A stretch of DNA of 64,000 nucleotides from positions 930,001 through 994,000 of the forward strand of contig NZ_BAABHJ010000005.1 of NCBI RefSeq assembly GCF_039542035.1, in the 5' to 3' direction. Shown here piece by piece: positions 8,032 to 17,100 of this stretch (within the stretch, counting starts at the first letter, position 1; the number at the start of each line of letters is the position of its first letter). The notes beneath the pieces were generated by a model, which worked only from the letters and a program-made list of their open reading frames with translations, searched no databases and was not told the DNA's origin. A program made the translations under genes and the position numbers. Source of the stretch: Actinoallomurus liliacearum (GTDB lineage: Bacteria; Actinomycetota; Actinomycetes; Streptosporangiales; Streptosporangiaceae).

Positions 8032-8322
8032 TCAGTACCGGGGAGGACCGGGTCGCGGCTCGTCGGGTACGGGGAGGCCGTGCTGCCGCAGCCGGGCCCG
8101 GCGGATGTCCCCGGCGCTGATCACGACCACGAACGCGCTGCTCAGCAGCGCCAGCGCCACGACGGCCACCCGGATGCCCGCCTCGGCGGGGAGCAGCGCC
8201 AGCCCCACGCACACCGGCACCATGAGAACGAGGTGGCGGGCCATCATGCGGCCACGCCACCCCGCGTCCATCAGATCGTGCCGTACCCAGCTGAGGTTCT
8301 CCGGCGGAAGCCGGAACCCCAT
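8032..8322 (-). CDS. Small two-helix membrane protein (DUF5313-like)
   Basis: 96 residues. The N-terminal part (MGFRLPPENLSWVRHDLMDAGWRGRMMARH) has the WVRxDL...GWRxR pattern I associate with the actinobacterial DUF5313 family. Two hydrophobic helices follow (LVLMVPVCVGLALLP and VAVVALALLSSAFVVVISAG), then a basic, proline-rich tail. Nothing indicates a biochemical role. It lies downstream of a 446-aa membrane protein on the same strand, 63 bp away, and is followed by the DnaA-box-like cluster and a hairpin terminator. The family link is from memory and moderate. Confidence 0.6.
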   Translation of the reverse strand: MGFRLPPENLSWVRHDLMDAGWRGRMMARHLVLMVPVCVGLALLPAEAGIRVAVVALALLSSAFVVVISAGDIRRARLRQHGLPVPDEPRPGPPRY

Positions 8323-8385
8323 GATGTAGCGGGCCCGCCGGAGCGGGCCCGGGTCACCGGGTAGCCGGGTCAGCGGAGACCTCCA

Positions 8386-9726
8386 TCACCAGTCGCCGCC
8401 GCCCCCGAAGTCGCCGCCGCCACCGTCGAAGCCTCCGAAGTCGCCGCCGCCGATGTCGAAGCCACCGCCGCCGCCGTCTCCACCGCCGAAGCCCCAGTCA
8501 CCGCCGTTGTCGTTGCCGGCGTCGTACCCGGCCGCGTAACCCGCGTCGTACCCGCCGCCGTGGCCGCCCCAGCCCCCGCTGAAGATCGAGCCGAGCGCGG
8601 TGCCGATCAGCAGGCCGCCGAGCATGTCCCCGCCGCCGAAGCCGGAGTAGTAGCCACCGGCGTACGGCGCGTACGCCGGTCCGGCGTCCCAGTACGGCCG
8701 CCGCTGACCGCCGATCGTGACCAGGCGGGCGTCCGGGTCCATGCCCGACAGCACCCGCTGCGCGTCGGCCGCGCAGGCCGGCACCGACCGCGGCGCGCCG
8801 CCCCCGGGCGCCCACATGACGTCCTGCACGGACGGACCGTGCTGCGGGTTGAAGAAGCACGGCGCCCGCCGCTCGGGAACCGGCCGGCCGTCGAGACGGG
8901 CCCGCACCGCCGTCATGTAGTACCGGCCGTCCTCCAGCGCCTCGGTGACCTTGCGCATGTCCTCCGGACGGTGCGCCGCGTCGACCGCCGCCTTGGCGCG
9001 GTCGTAGGAGTCCATCGCCCGCTGGTAGTCGTCCCGGGCCGCCGGGTCGAGGCCCGAGTCCATGACGTTGAGGTTCAGCCCGGTGATGTCCTCACCGAGT
9101 CGCGTCACGTCCTCGTACACGCTCTCCTTGAGCTCGGCCAGCTGCCTGGCCTCCCGCTCCTTCCGCCGCTTGCGGGCGAAGAAGATCAGGCCCACGACGC
9201 CCACGACGATGAGGACCAGGACGCCCAGCACCACGAACCCGGCCGTGGCCGAGCCGGACTTCTTGTCGGAGACGGCCTTGTCGAAGCGCTTGTTCAGGTT
9301 GAGGAGCAGGTCCTTGAGGTTGGACGAGTCGCCCCGCGCCTGGGTCACCAGCTGCCTGACCTTGCCGCTGCCCAGCCCCTCGTGGGAGCCCGCGAGGATG
9401 CGCTCACCCTTGCCGTCGAGCAGGATCAGCGTGCCCTTCCCGCCCAGCGCGGAGTCGAGCTGGCGCAGGCCCGCGCTGGTGACGCGGTTCTCCTTCACCA
9501 CGGCCATCCGGACGGTCGAATCGTCGTCCTTCAGCGCGTTGATCACGGTCTGCCGGTCGGAGCCGGACATCGACGCACCAGAGTCCTGGGACACGTAGAG
9601 CCGCTGGCTCTTCAGTCCCTGGACCACGCTCTGGAACGGGTCGGCGCTCGCCGGAGCGGCGAACGCGAACAGCAGTGCGACGACGGCGGCCACGGCGGCG
9701 AAAATCGTCGAACGGCGAATCTTCAT
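8386..9726 (-). CDS. Exported membrane protein with TPM-like domain and Gly-rich tail
   Basis: 446 residues. Signal peptide 1-28 (IFAAVAAVVALLFAFAAPASA, probably cut after ASA), then an extracytoplasmic alpha/beta domain of about 130 residues that resembles the TPM domain (DSTVRMAVV, TLILLDGKGERIL). One membrane helix follows near 165-190 (LGVLVLIVVGVVGLIFFA), then a basic charged helix likely to be coiled coil (RKRRKEREARQLAELKE). A cytoplasmic region carries FFNPQHGP, and the last 100 residues are almost all Gly, Asp, Tyr and Phe. The function is unknown. The Gly-rich tail looks disordered. Confidence 0.75.
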   Translation of the reverse strand: MKIRRSTIFAAVAAVVALLFAFAAPASADPFQSVVQGLKSQRLYVSQDSGASMSGSDRQTVINALKDDDSTVRMAVVKENRVTSAGLRQLDSALGGKGTLILLDGKGERILAGSHEGLGSGKVRQLVTQARGDSSNLKDLLLNLNKRFDKAVSDKKSGSATAGFVVLGVLVLIVVGVVGLIFFARKRRKEREARQLAELKESVYEDVTRLGEDITGLNLNVMDSGLDPAARDDYQRAMDSYDRAKAAVDAAHRPEDMRKVTEALEDGRYYMTAVRARLDGRPVPERRAPCFFNPQHGPSVQDVMWAPGGGAPRSVPACAADAQRVLSGMDPDARLVTIGGQRRPYWDAGPAYAPYAGGYYSGFGGGDMLGGLLIGTALGSIFSGGWGGHGGGYDAGYAAGYDAGNDNGGDWGFGGGDGGGGGFDIGGGDFGGFDGGGGDFGGGGDW

Positions 9727-9917
9727 GACGCCTCAGGTGATCAGTGTGGTTGCTTTGACTAGCTTCGACGAACCAGCGGGCGGGATGGTTCCGTACACGC
9801 GAGGTATCCCCACGCTGAACCAGGCCATCCCTGAGTCGAGGGTAACCGATGGCGAACCCCGCGCTACCCTCCGCTCGTACGCCGCCCCACCGTGAAGCGC
9901 GTCTCTCCGTCGCCGGC

Positions 9918-11681
9918 TCAGGAGTCCTTGATCTCGCAGATCACGGCGCCGTTCGAGACCGTCTGACCGACCTGCGCGGCCAGGCCCGTCACCGTGCCCG
10001 CCTTGTGCGCCGTCAGCGGCTGCTCCATCTTCATGGCCTCGAGCACCACGATGGTCGCCCCGGCCTCGACCGCCGTACCGTCCTCGACGAGGATCTTCAC
10101 GATCGTGCCCTGCATCGGGCTGACCAGCGCGTCCCCGCCCACGGCCGCCGCCCCGGCCTTCTTACCGCCCTTGCGCCGGGCGGGCGCCGCACGACCGCCT
10201 CCCGGGTTCGGGTCGCCCGCGGCGGACCCCCCCAGTCCCGCGGGGAGCACCACCTCGAGGCGCTTGCCGCCGACCTCGACGGTCACCCGCTCCCGCTCCG
10301 CCGGCTCGGTCGCCTCGACCGCCGCGTCGTACGGCGCGATCGTGTTGTCGAACTCGGTCTCGATCCAGCGTGTGTGGACCCGGAACGGCTCGTCGACGAA
10401 CGCCGGGTCCTCGATCACCGTCCGGTGGAACGGGAGGACCGTCGGCATGCCCTCGATCTCGAACTCGGCGAGCGCGCGCCGGGCCCGCTGCAGCGCCTCC
10501 GTTCGGTTCGCACCGGTGACGATCAGCTTCGCGATCATCGAGTCGTACATCTGCGGGACCGTCATGCCCTGCTCGAAGCCCGAGTCCAGGCGCACGCCCG
10601 GACCGCTCGGCGGGCTCCACCGGGTGATCGTGCCCGGAGAAGGCAGGAAGTTGCGCCCGGCGTCCTCCGCGTTGACGCGGAACTCGATCGAGTGGCCGCG
10701 CAGCACCGGGTCGTCGTACCCGAGCTCCTCGCCCTCCGCCACGCGGAACTGCTCGCGTACCAGGTCGACGCCCGCGACCTCCTCGGTCACCGGGTGCTCG
10801 ACCTGGAGCCGGGTGTTCACCTCGAGGAACGAGATCGTGCCGTCCTGGCCCACAAGGAACTCGCACGTGCCGGCGCCGACGTATCCGGCCTCGCGCAGGA
10901 TCGCCTTGGAGCTGGAGTAGAGCGTGGCGAGCTGATCCTCGCTGAGGAACGGCGCCGGCGCCTCCTCCACGAGCTTCTGGTGCCGCCGCTGCAGCGAGCA
11001 GTCACGCGTCGAGACGACCACCACGTTGCCGTGCTGGTCGGCGAGGCACTGCGTCTCCACATGGCGCGGCTTGTCGAGGTACCGCTCGACGAAGCACTCC
11101 CCGCGCCCGAACGCGCCCACCGCCTCGCGGACGGCCGACTCGTACAGCTCGGGGATCTCCTCCATCGTGCGCGCGACCTTCAGCCCGCGCCCGCCACCGC
11201 CGAACGCCGCCTTGATCGCGATGGGCAGCCCGTGCTCGCGGGCGAACTCCACCACCTCGTCGGCGTTCTCGACCGGGTCCTTGGTGCCCGCCACCAGCGG
11301 AGCGCCGACCTTCTGCGCGATGTGCCGCGCCTGCACCTTGTCGCCCAGCGCCATGATCGCGCTCGGCGGCGGCCCGATCCAGGTCAGCCCGGCATCGATC
11401 ACCGCCTCGGCGAACTGCGCGTTCTCGGAGAGGAAGCCGTAGCCGGGATGCACGGCGTCGGCGCCGCTCTCCTTGGCGATCCGCAGCAGCTTGTCGATGT
11501 CGAGGTAGCTCTCGGCGGCCGTCTGCCCGCCCAGCGCGTACGCCTCGTCCGCCACTCGCGCGTGCAGCCCGTCCAGGTCGGGTTCCGAGTAAACGGCCAC
11601 ACTGCCGATCCCCGCGTCCCTGCACGCCCGCGCGACACGGACGGCGATCTCACCCCGGTTGGCGATCAGGACCTTGCGCAC
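9918..11681 (-). CDS. accA3: Acyl-CoA carboxylase alpha subunit (biotin carboxylase + BCCP)
   Basis: 587 aa. Biotin carboxylase domain (VRKVLIANRGEIAVRVARAC; ATP-grasp glycine loop FGGGGRGLKVAR; ERYLDKPRHVETQ; EVNTRLQVEHPVTE) is followed by a basic linker and a biotin-carrier domain with VLEAMKMEQPL, where Lys carries biotin. It carboxylates biotin with bicarbonate and ATP for acetyl-/propionyl-CoA carboxylation and pairs with a beta subunit. The beta and epsilon genes lie at 30.9-32.7 kb and the biotin ligase at 46.5 kb. GTG 11681 is chosen: GAGGAG lies about 8 bp upstream and the known N-terminus starts here. A 30-residue upstream extension is possible but lacks family support. Confidence 0.94.
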   Translation of the reverse strand: MRKVLIANRGEIAVRVARACRDAGIGSVAVYSEPDLDGLHARVADEAYALGGQTAAESYLDIDKLLRIAKESGADAVHPGYGFLSENAQFAEAVIDAGLTWIGPPPSAIMALGDKVQARHIAQKVGAPLVAGTKDPVENADEVVEFAREHGLPIAIKAAFGGGGRGLKVARTMEEIPELYESAVREAVGAFGRGECFVERYLDKPRHVETQCLADQHGNVVVVSTRDCSLQRRHQKLVEEAPAPFLSEDQLATLYSSSKAILREAGYVGAGTCEFLVGQDGTISFLEVNTRLQVEHPVTEEVAGVDLVREQFRVAEGEELGYDDPVLRGHSIEFRVNAEDAGRNFLPSPGTITRWSPPSGPGVRLDSGFEQGMTVPQMYDSMIAKLIVTGANRTEALQRARRALAEFEIEGMPTVLPFHRTVIEDPAFVDEPFRVHTRWIETEFDNTIAPYDAAVEATEPAERERVTVEVGGKRLEVVLPAGLGGSAAGDPNPGGGRAAPARRKGGKKAGAAAVGGDALVSPMQGTIVKILVEDGTAVEAGATIVVLEAMKMEQPLTAHKAGTVTGLAAQVGQTVSNGAVICEIKDS

Positions 11682-12092
11682 GTACGACTCCTCGCTCTCG
11701 CTGATCGAAGAGAGTCTAGGCAACCCCGCTTCCATCATCCGCAAGGGCCGCCGGGTTGCCGCGATCTCCAATGTAACCGAGCACTTGCTACGCCGTTGCC
11801 GACCCCCTCCCCTCAGCGGCCTCGCCGGCCGTGCGGACCGCCCGGCCCGGAGCCGCCGCCCGGCCCCCGGGGCGGTCGCTCAACGTCGCGGTGGGCGGGC
11901 AAAAAGCTCGGATAATCATCTGAGCTGCGGTGCATTCGTGCGCTTTCATCCCGCTTGCCGCGAGGACCCACGCCCGTTCACCGAGACTTCCGCTCACTCG
12001 TTCTCGCTCCGACCGGCGGGTGCGCCCGGCCGGTCGAAGATGGTCGTCATGATCGATCCGGGGCGAGCGCCGCGCGGCGAGACGGCGGAGAG
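11682..12092. other. Divergent intergenic region, accA and MFS promoters
   Basis: 411 bp between the divergent accA and MFS genes. It must hold both promoters. The stretch around 11895-11935 (CAAAAAGCTCGGATAATCATCTGAGC) is noticeably less GC-rich and could carry a promoter, but no convincing -35/-10 pair or operator was found. No supported gene lies in it. Confidence 0.4.
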
Positions 12093-13343
12093 ATGAACCC
12101 GATGTCTGGGAAGGCCCTCGCCGTCCTCAGGGAACGGGACTTCCGGCGGTTCTTCATCGGGCAGTCGGCGTCGCTGCTCGGCGACGGCATGGTGGGGGTC
12201 GCCCTGGCGTTCGCGGTCCTGGACCTCACCGGGTCACCGGCCGACCTCGGGTACGTCCTGGCGGCCCGGACGATCCCCATGATCGCGGGTCTGCCGGCCG
12301 GCGGGGTGCTCGCCGACCGGCTGCCCCGGCGCTGGATCATGGTGGCCGCCGACCTGGCGCGCTTCGTCGGCCAGGGAACGATGGCCGCACTCCTGGTCGG
12401 CGGGCACGCGGCGATCTGGGAGCTCGCGGCCTGCCAAGCCGTGCACGGTATGTCGGCCGCCCTGTTCAGTCCCGCCTCGACGGGCCTCGTCCCCGCGATC
12501 GTCCCTGGCGAACACCTTCAGCAGGCGAACGCGCTGCGGGGCCTGGCGCTCTCGATCGGCAGGATCGGCGGTCCCGTCCTGTCCGGTCTCCTGGTCGCGA
12601 CGGTCGGCCCCGGATGGGCGATCGCCGCCGACGCGGCCACCTTCGCGATCAGCGCGATCATGCTCGCCCGGCTACGCCTGCCCGCGCACCGGCCCGCACC
12701 GGCACAGTCCTTCGTGCGCGACCTGCGGGAGGGCTGGACGGAGTTCAGCTCCAGGACCTGGGTGTGGACGCTCGTCGCGGCGGCGTCGCTGACCAACCTG
12801 CTGTTCGCGGCCTTCTACGTCCTCGGCCCGGCGGCCACCGCACTGGCGTCCGGCGGCCCGGCCACCTGGGCCGCCATCCAGGCCGTACTCGGTGTCGGGG
12901 CACTCATCGGCGGCCTCATCGCGTTGCGCCTGCACCCGCGCCGTCCCCTGCGGACCGGCGTGTCGGCCCTCGCCCTCTCGTCCCTGTCCACCCTGGGACT
13001 GGCCGCGCACCTGCCCGTCGTCCCGATGGCGGGCCTGGCCCTGCTCGGCGGCATCGGGATGACGCTCTTCAACACCTTCATGGAGACCTCCATCCAGCAC
13101 CACGTCCCCGCCAAGGCCCTCTCCCGGGTCAGCGCCTACGACTGGTTCGGGTCCTACGCCTGTCAGCCCATCGGCCAGGCCACGGCCGGTCCCCTCGGTG
13201 CCGGACTCGGCATCCACCCGGCCCTCTGGCTCGCCGGCACCCTCCAGTTCCTCGTGGCACTCGCCACCCTGGCCGTTCCCGCGATCCGCCGGCTCCCGGC
13301 CGGAGCCGGGAACATGCCCACGCCCGCGCACTCGGAGGCCTGA
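12093..13343 (+). CDS. MFS transporter (EntS/MFS_3 type exporter)
   Basis: 416-aa major facilitator protein with 12 predicted helices. Characteristic starts are LRERDFRRFFIGQSASLLGDGMV, the loop-2/3 motif GGVLADRLPRRWIM, FSPASTGLVPAIVP and ANALRGLALSIGRIGGPVLSG, as in the MFS_3 (enterobactin exporter-like) group. The substrate is unknown; neighbours give no hint. ATG 12093 has GGAG close upstream; ATG 12102 (MSGKALAV) is the alternative. It is followed by a long gap before the WXG100 gene. Confidence 0.85.
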   Translation: MNPMSGKALAVLRERDFRRFFIGQSASLLGDGMVGVALAFAVLDLTGSPADLGYVLAARTIPMIAGLPAGGVLADRLPRRWIMVAADLARFVGQGTMAALLVGGHAAIWELAACQAVHGMSAALFSPASTGLVPAIVPGEHLQQANALRGLALSIGRIGGPVLSGLLVATVGPGWAIAADAATFAISAIMLARLRLPAHRPAPAQSFVRDLREGWTEFSSRTWVWTLVAAASLTNLLFAAFYVLGPAATALASGGPATWAAIQAVLGVGALIGGLIALRLHPRRPLRTGVSALALSSLSTLGLAAHLPVVPMAGLALLGGIGMTLFNTFMETSIQHHVPAKALSRVSAYDWFGSYACQPIGQATAGPLGAGLGIHPALWLAGTLQFLVALATLAVPAIRRLPAGAGNMPTPAHSEA

Positions 13344-13803
13344 GTACGGGACGCCGCTACGTCGCCTTGTGTAAAACGCTCGACGACCTTCCCGAGGCCG
13401 CAGGAATTTCACCCGGTTTCTTCCGATTGCGGCAACCCCGCTTCCGGTCATCCCCGAGACTTCCGCAGTTTGTTCATCATCCGTGCCGTCTTTCGATCTT
13501 GCGCAGGTCGGTGGCCGGAAGCGGACAAGAGAAAGGCTTCCGCCGGCGCTCGCGTCAATGCTTAATTGGCACGGCAAAAGACAAAAAGTCGTTCGGCTAA
13601 TGCTCCACGGTCGGAGGGGTTCAGGCCGTGCCGGCCCTGCGGCCGCGGCCTGGAGCGACCGCAGGTCCCGTGTGCACAAGCGCCGTCAGAGCCCTGCGAC
13701 CTGCCCGTCCACGTCATCGAACGGCATCAGCTCCATCGCCGTCCGCAACGGACGGCAGCGGACCGGCCGAGCGACCCGGATCCATGGCGAAAGGAGAGGT
13801 CCG
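13344..13803. other. 460-bp intergenic region upstream of the WXG100 gene
   Basis: A section around 13555-13605 (AATGCTTAATTGGCACGGCAAAAGACAAAAAG) is strikingly AT-rich for this genome and is a likely promoter zone for the WXG100 gene. A frame continuous with the WXG100 gene extends upstream to about 13483. Its residues are basic and low-complexity, with no family resemblance, so I treat it as noncoding leader. Confidence 0.45.
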
Positions 13804-14073
13804 ATGGGTGGCATCTACGGTGGTGATCCCGAGGCCATGAAGAGGCTCGCCGGCCTCTTCCAGAAACACGGCCAAGAGCTCGACCAGATCATCCGGGACC
13901 TTAACTCGAACACTGAAAGCAGTCAGAGCATCTGGCAGGGGCCCGGGGCCAATCGGTTCCGCGAGGCCTGGGCGCAGGCGAAGCCGTCGTTCGACAAGAT
14001 GGTCGTCGCCTTCCAGGAGGCCCACCGGGACATCAGCAGCAGAGCCGAGGGTTTCCGCAACGTCGGGAAGTAG
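13804..14073 (+). CDS. WXG100-family protein (ESAT-6/EsxB-like)
   Basis: 89 residues, all-helical hairpin: MGGIYGGDPEAMKRLAGLF, then the turn motif SIWQGPGANRFREAW containing W-x-G, then KPSFDKMVVAFQEAHRDISS. This is the size and layout of type VII secretion substrates. The C-terminus (SSRAEGFRNVGK) shows no clear YxxxD/E export signal. Start ATG 13804 has an excellent AAGGAGAGG 6 bp upstream. It converges on the FHA-EccC ATPase gene with 32 bp between stops. Only one WXG100 gene is present, so it may act as a homodimer or have its partner elsewhere. Confidence 0.85.
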   Translation: MGGIYGGDPEAMKRLAGLFQKHGQELDQIIRDLNSNTESSQSIWQGPGANRFREAWAQAKPSFDKMVVAFQEAHRDISSRAEGFRNVGK

Positions 14074-14105
14074 CCCGCGGGGCGAGAGTTCGGTCATGGC
14101 CGGCC

Positions 14106-17100
14106 TCAGGTCCGTCGCGTGGCCACGGCCGCCTGGATCGGCATGGCCTGGCCGGGGTGGACGTGCAGGCCGCGGCCGGTGGGGCCGTCCAGGGAGATCT
14201 GGCGGGGGAGCCGGAGGTTGAAGACGTCGCCGTCATCCGGTGACGCCACCGCGAGGAGGACGCCCGTTCGGGAGCGGCGCGTCTCGGAGATGAAGCCGCT
14301 GTAGCCGCGCGCCAGGTCCTGTGTCGTTCCGGCGATGATCAGGGCCTGTTCGGCGTCGCGGGCCGCGCGCAGTGCGCGGACCAGGACGTCGTCGAACGGG
14401 GTGTTGTCGAGCAGCTCGGCGTCGTCGACCACCACGACGTACCGGCTCCGGCCCTCCACGACCTCCTCGAACCGGTACGCGTCCTCCGGCCCCTCCAGGA
14501 CGGCGAGCACGCCCGGCTCGCCGCGCAGGTCCCGCAGCGGCGACCGGCGCGGGCAGACGAGGACGACCGGCACGGTGCCCTCGCCGATCCGCGGGTCGAG
14601 CAGCGAGCTCACCATCGTCATCAGGACCGTTGAGCGCCCGGAGCGGGGCGGGCCCGCGACGGTGAAGCCGGGGCCCTCGGCGAGGAGGTCGACGCCGATC
14701 GGGCCGAGTTCGTCGCCGCCCGCGCCGACGAGCGCCCACAGCGGGGACGGCGCGGCGAAGTCGGGGTCGAGGGCCAGGGCCTCGCGGTAGGTCACGTGCA
14801 CCGGCAGCTCGTCGACGTGCAGTGGCCGTTGGGCGGGGCTCGGCCGGTCGTACGTCCGCTCGGCCTCGCGCGCCAGCCGCTGGAGGGCGGCGACCTGGGC
14901 GGTGCCGGCGGCGACCTCGGTCAGGAGGGCGATGTGGGACTCGCGCAGGGTGCCGCCGTCCGGGCCGACCGCCTCGAGCACCCGGCCTGGCGGCATGTCC
15001 GAGGGGACGTGGCGTTCGTTGATGCCGGCGTAGGTGTAGTCGTTCGGGTCGGCCATGCGGAGGATGAGCCGGCCGTCGAAGACCGTGGAGACCTGGCCGG
15101 TGAGGCCGGAGCGGTCGCCGGTGAAGACGGCGCGCAGGCCGACGGCGGCGCCCTCGCGCAGGAGGCGCAGGAGGGAGTCGACGAGGCGGCCGTAGTCGTA
15201 GTTCTCGAACGCGGCGACGTAGCCCTCCCAGCGGTCGAGCACCAGGAGCATCCAGGGCAGGCGTTCGGCGGGCGCCGCGGCGGTGCGCTGCTCGGCGAGG
15301 GAGGAGAAGCCGGTGGCGGCGAGGATCTGCTGGCGGCGGCCGACCTCGGCGTGCAGGCGGGCGAGGAGGCGTTCGAGGCGTTCGGTCTGGTCGCGGGTGA
15401 CGACGGCGCCGCAGTGCGGGAGGGCGACGAGGGGGAGGAGGGCGTTCCCGCCGCAGTCGATGCCGTAGAGGTGGACGTCGGCGGGGCCGCAGGTGGCGGC
15501 GAGGGAGCCGGCGAGGGTGCGCAGGACCGTGGACCGGCCCGAGCGTGCCGAGCCCGCGACGTACAGGTGGCCGCCCTGTAGGAGGTCGAGGGCGAGGACG
15601 GAGCGGGACTGGGCGGAGGGCAGGTCGGTCAGGCCGAACGCGAGCGGCGGGACGTCGTCGTGGTCGGTGAACACGGCGGGCAGGTCGTCGAGCGTCAGGC
15701 GGGCCGGCAGCGGCTCGAGCCATGGGGGCGGCTGATCGTCGAGGCCGGCGCGGTCGGCGGCCTCGCGGATCGCGGCGACGAGCGCCTTCAGGTCGGTGAC
15801 GGTGGCCGCCTCGTCGTCGGGCGCGTCGGTCACGGCGAGGGGGCGGCCGAGGCCCTGCCAGGGGAGGGGGAGGACCTGGGCGGGCATGCCGGTGAGGGCG
15901 CCGGGGCGGCGTCCGCCGATCCGGGCCGACTGCACGGCGTGCGGGGCTGCGGCGCCGGAGCGTACGTAGCAGCGGCCGGGCGTGGACTTGGTGATCCGGG
16001 CGGCGGACGGGTCGTCGATGACGTCGGTGGACTCCTCGGCGGCGGTGACGCGCAGCGCGATCCGCAGGTTGGTGTTGGCGCGGATGTCGGCGGTGACGAC
16101 GCCGGCGGGGCGCTGGGTGGCGAGGAGCAGGTGGACGCCGAGGGACCGGCCGCGGCGGCCGATGTCGACGAGGCCCTCGACGAAGTCGGGCAGCTCGGTG
16201 GCGAGCGTGGCGAACTCGTCGATGACGAGGACGAGGCGCGGCACCCGGACGGCGGCGCGGGGGTCGCCGTCGTCGTACAGCTCGCAGTAGTCCTCGATGT
16301 CCTTGGCGCCGGCGTGCAGCAGGATCTCCTCGCGGCGCCGCAGCTCGGCGCCGAGGGACTCGAGCGCGCGTTCGGTGAGGTGGCCGTCGAGGTCGGTGAC
16401 GACTCCGGCGACGTGCGGCAGTGCCGCGCAGTCCTTGAACGCCGCGCCGCCCTTGTAGTCGATGAGCACGAACGTCATCTCGTCGGGCCGGTTCGCCACG
16501 GCGAGCGACGCGATCAGGGTCTGCAGGAGCTCGGACTTGCCGGCGCCGGTCGTGCCGGCGATCAGTCCGTGCGGTCCGTCGACGCGCAGGTCGACGGTGA
16601 ACACGCCGTCGGCCGACACGCCGATCGGGACGGCGGTGGTACGGCCGCCGGCCGCCCAGATCGCCTGGACGTGGGCGGCGGTGGGGTTCGGCATGCCGAG
16701 GATCTCGAGGAGCCGGGACTCGCGCGGGACGGCGGACTCGGCGTCGTCGCGGGACACGTCCCGTACGGGGGCGAGGGCGCGGGCCATGCGGTCGCACCAG
16801 CCGGTGGAGACCTGGTCGGCCAGGATCGGGCCGACGGAGTCGAGGCCGTGGCCGCGCAGCCGTACGTGTGTCGGCCGGTCCCAGTCCCAGACCGCGACGG
16901 CGGTGCACTCCTCGGGCAGGAGGCGCTCGTCGTCGTCGACGCAGATCGCGTGCAGGCCGTACGTCGGGCCGCTGGACAGGACCTGCGGCATGCCCGGCAT
17001 CCGGCGGAGCCGCCGCGCGCCGTCCATGACGAGCAGGATGTTGTACGGGCCGGAGCCCTGGGCGGCGCCGCCGAAGAGCCCGCCGGCGGACCGGTCGGCG

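Noticed and set aside
7860..8120. Short plus-strand frame over the terminator and DnaA-box cluster
   Set aside because: No ribosome site or family resemblance, and it crosses a perfect terminator hairpin.
13483..13803. N-terminal extension of the WXG100 gene
   Set aside because: Translation is basic and unrelated to the family, and a strong ribosome site lies directly before ATG 13804.
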